From NCBI GenBank assembly GCA_938040735.1, contig CALHYE010000001.1, positions 62,001 to 126,000 of the forward strand: DNA of 64,000 nucleotides, written 5' to 3'. Source of the stretch: an uncultured Bellilinea sp. (GTDB lineage: Bacteria > Chloroflexota > Anaerolineae > Anaerolineales > Anaerolineaceae). The notes beneath the pieces were generated by a model that was given only the letters and a program-made list of their open reading frames with translations, had not been told where the DNA came from and searched no databases. The translations under genes and the position numbers were made by a program. Positions 63,515-64,000 of the stretch are shown here, piece after piece; position 1 is the stretch's first letter; every line of letters begins with the position of its first letter.

Positions 63515-64000
63515 ATGTCCGCGCTGCGCAAGGGTATTCTCATCATCGTGTTATTGGGTTTATGGATCGCTCCACCTGTTCGGGCGCAGATCGACATACC
63601 CCTCGAAAGTCTGGTGGTGCAAATTCTGCCGGAGTTTGACCGGCCGGATGTGCTGGTAATTTACCGAATCAGTCTGGCGGCCAGTGTCAATCTGCCGGCT
63701 CAAATCAGTTTGCGCATCCCCCGCGCCGCCGGCGCGCCGTATAACGTGGCCTGGGAGGATGTGGACGGCCTGCTGTATAACCTGACTTACACAACCGAAG
63801 TGCGCGGGGATTGGCTTCAAATCACCTTCACCACCCCCTCGGCGAATTTGCAGGTGGAGTACTACGATCCTCGTTTGGAACGCGAAGACAACTTGAGAAA
63901 ATTTACCTATGAATGGAATGGGGATTTCAGCGTTCAAAATCTGGTGGTTTCGGTTCAGCAACCCGCCAACGCCGAAAAAATGCAAGCCTACCCCGGTTTC
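63515..64000 (+). CDS. Exported protein of unknown function, 3' end missing
   Basis: The frame is open to the right edge (162 codons). A signal peptide (ILIIVLLGLWIAPPVRAQ) precedes a beta-rich region with alternating strands (VLVIYRISLAASVNLPAQI, LQITFTTPS, LQVEYYDP). The start at 63515 has AGGA nine bases upstream. It may be a cell-surface domain protein; the rest is outside the window. Confidence 0.7.
   Translation, partial: MSALRKGILIIVLLGLWIAPPVRAQIDIPLESLVVQILPEFDRPDVLVIYRISLAASVNLPAQISLRIPRAAGAPYNVAWEDVDGLLYNLTYTTEVRGDWLQITFTTPSANLQVEYYDPRLEREDNLRKFTYEWNGDFSVQNLVVSVQQPANAEKMQAYPGF

Noticed and set aside
1-64000. CRISPR arrays, insertion sequences, prophage and attachment sites
   Set aside because: No evenly spaced direct repeats, transposase, integrase or phage structural genes were seen; the tRNA-Sec has no nearby duplicated 3' end.

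Overview
The window looks like a chromosomal piece of an anaerobic or facultative Chloroflexota bacterium, most likely from the Anaerolineae. This is an inference from gene content: monoderm-type lipoproteins and a sortase, a membrane-bound energy-converting [NiFe] hydrogenase, PhaR/phasin genes, many small Chloroflexota-style membrane proteins, and a moderate GC content with good Shine-Dalgarno sites inside operons. No phage, insertion sequence, CRISPR array or rRNA gene was seen.

Layout. (1) 1-10.8 kb: a site-2 protease cut by the left edge, a selenocysteine tRNA, a lipoprotein, a PAP2 phosphatase, a peptide-type ABC substrate-binding lipoprotein whose domain order is circularly permuted, a giant alpha-2-macroglobulin lipoprotein without its thioester, and a phasin-phaR operon with two operators in a strong promoter. 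(2) 10.9-13.3 kb: a 694-residue orphan membrane protein behind a strong promoter and a structured leader. (3) 13.3-22.0 kb: an eleven-gene group 4 [NiFe] hydrogenase operon with a complete complex I-like set (J, K, L, M, A, B, C, D, H and I homologues plus a maturation protease), preceded by a perfect CRP-type palindrome. (4) 22-43 kb: housekeeping and signalling genes (def, recF, rsmG, rsmE, an RsmF-like methyltransferase, a NarL-type two-component pair, thioredoxin, an S9 peptidase, proS behind a CDF transporter with an attenuator-like leader). Two paralogues of the aminoglycoside-resistance 16S rRNA G1405 methyltransferase family (Rmt) also lie here, one overlapping a tgt-like gene. (5) 43.3-47.1 kb: an ABC importer operon led by an IclR-type regulator fused to a flavin-binding split-barrel domain. 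(6) 47.8-60.2 kb: the most interesting block, a probable N-heterocycle (nucleobase-like) catabolic locus. It has a GNAT-like protein, FdrA, a YlbE-type DUF1116 protein, a fused double cyclase/formamidase-like hydrolase, a three-subunit molybdenum hydroxylase, a membrane-anchored CoxG and a uracil-type NCS2 permease. (7) 60.2-64 kb: a four-gene overlapping operon ending in a MoaD/ThiS-like sulfur carrier, then a sortase and the start of an exported protein.

How they may work together. The permease would import a heterocycle. The Mo hydroxylase would oxidise it and pass electrons through CoxG to membrane quinone. The cyclase-like protein would open the ring or cleave an amide. FdrA/DUF1116 would transfer a carbamoyl group, possibly giving carbamoyl phosphate and hence ATP. 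Only the protein families are directly supported; the pathway is a hypothesis. The hydrogenase would couple ferredoxin oxidation to H2 and ion pumping.
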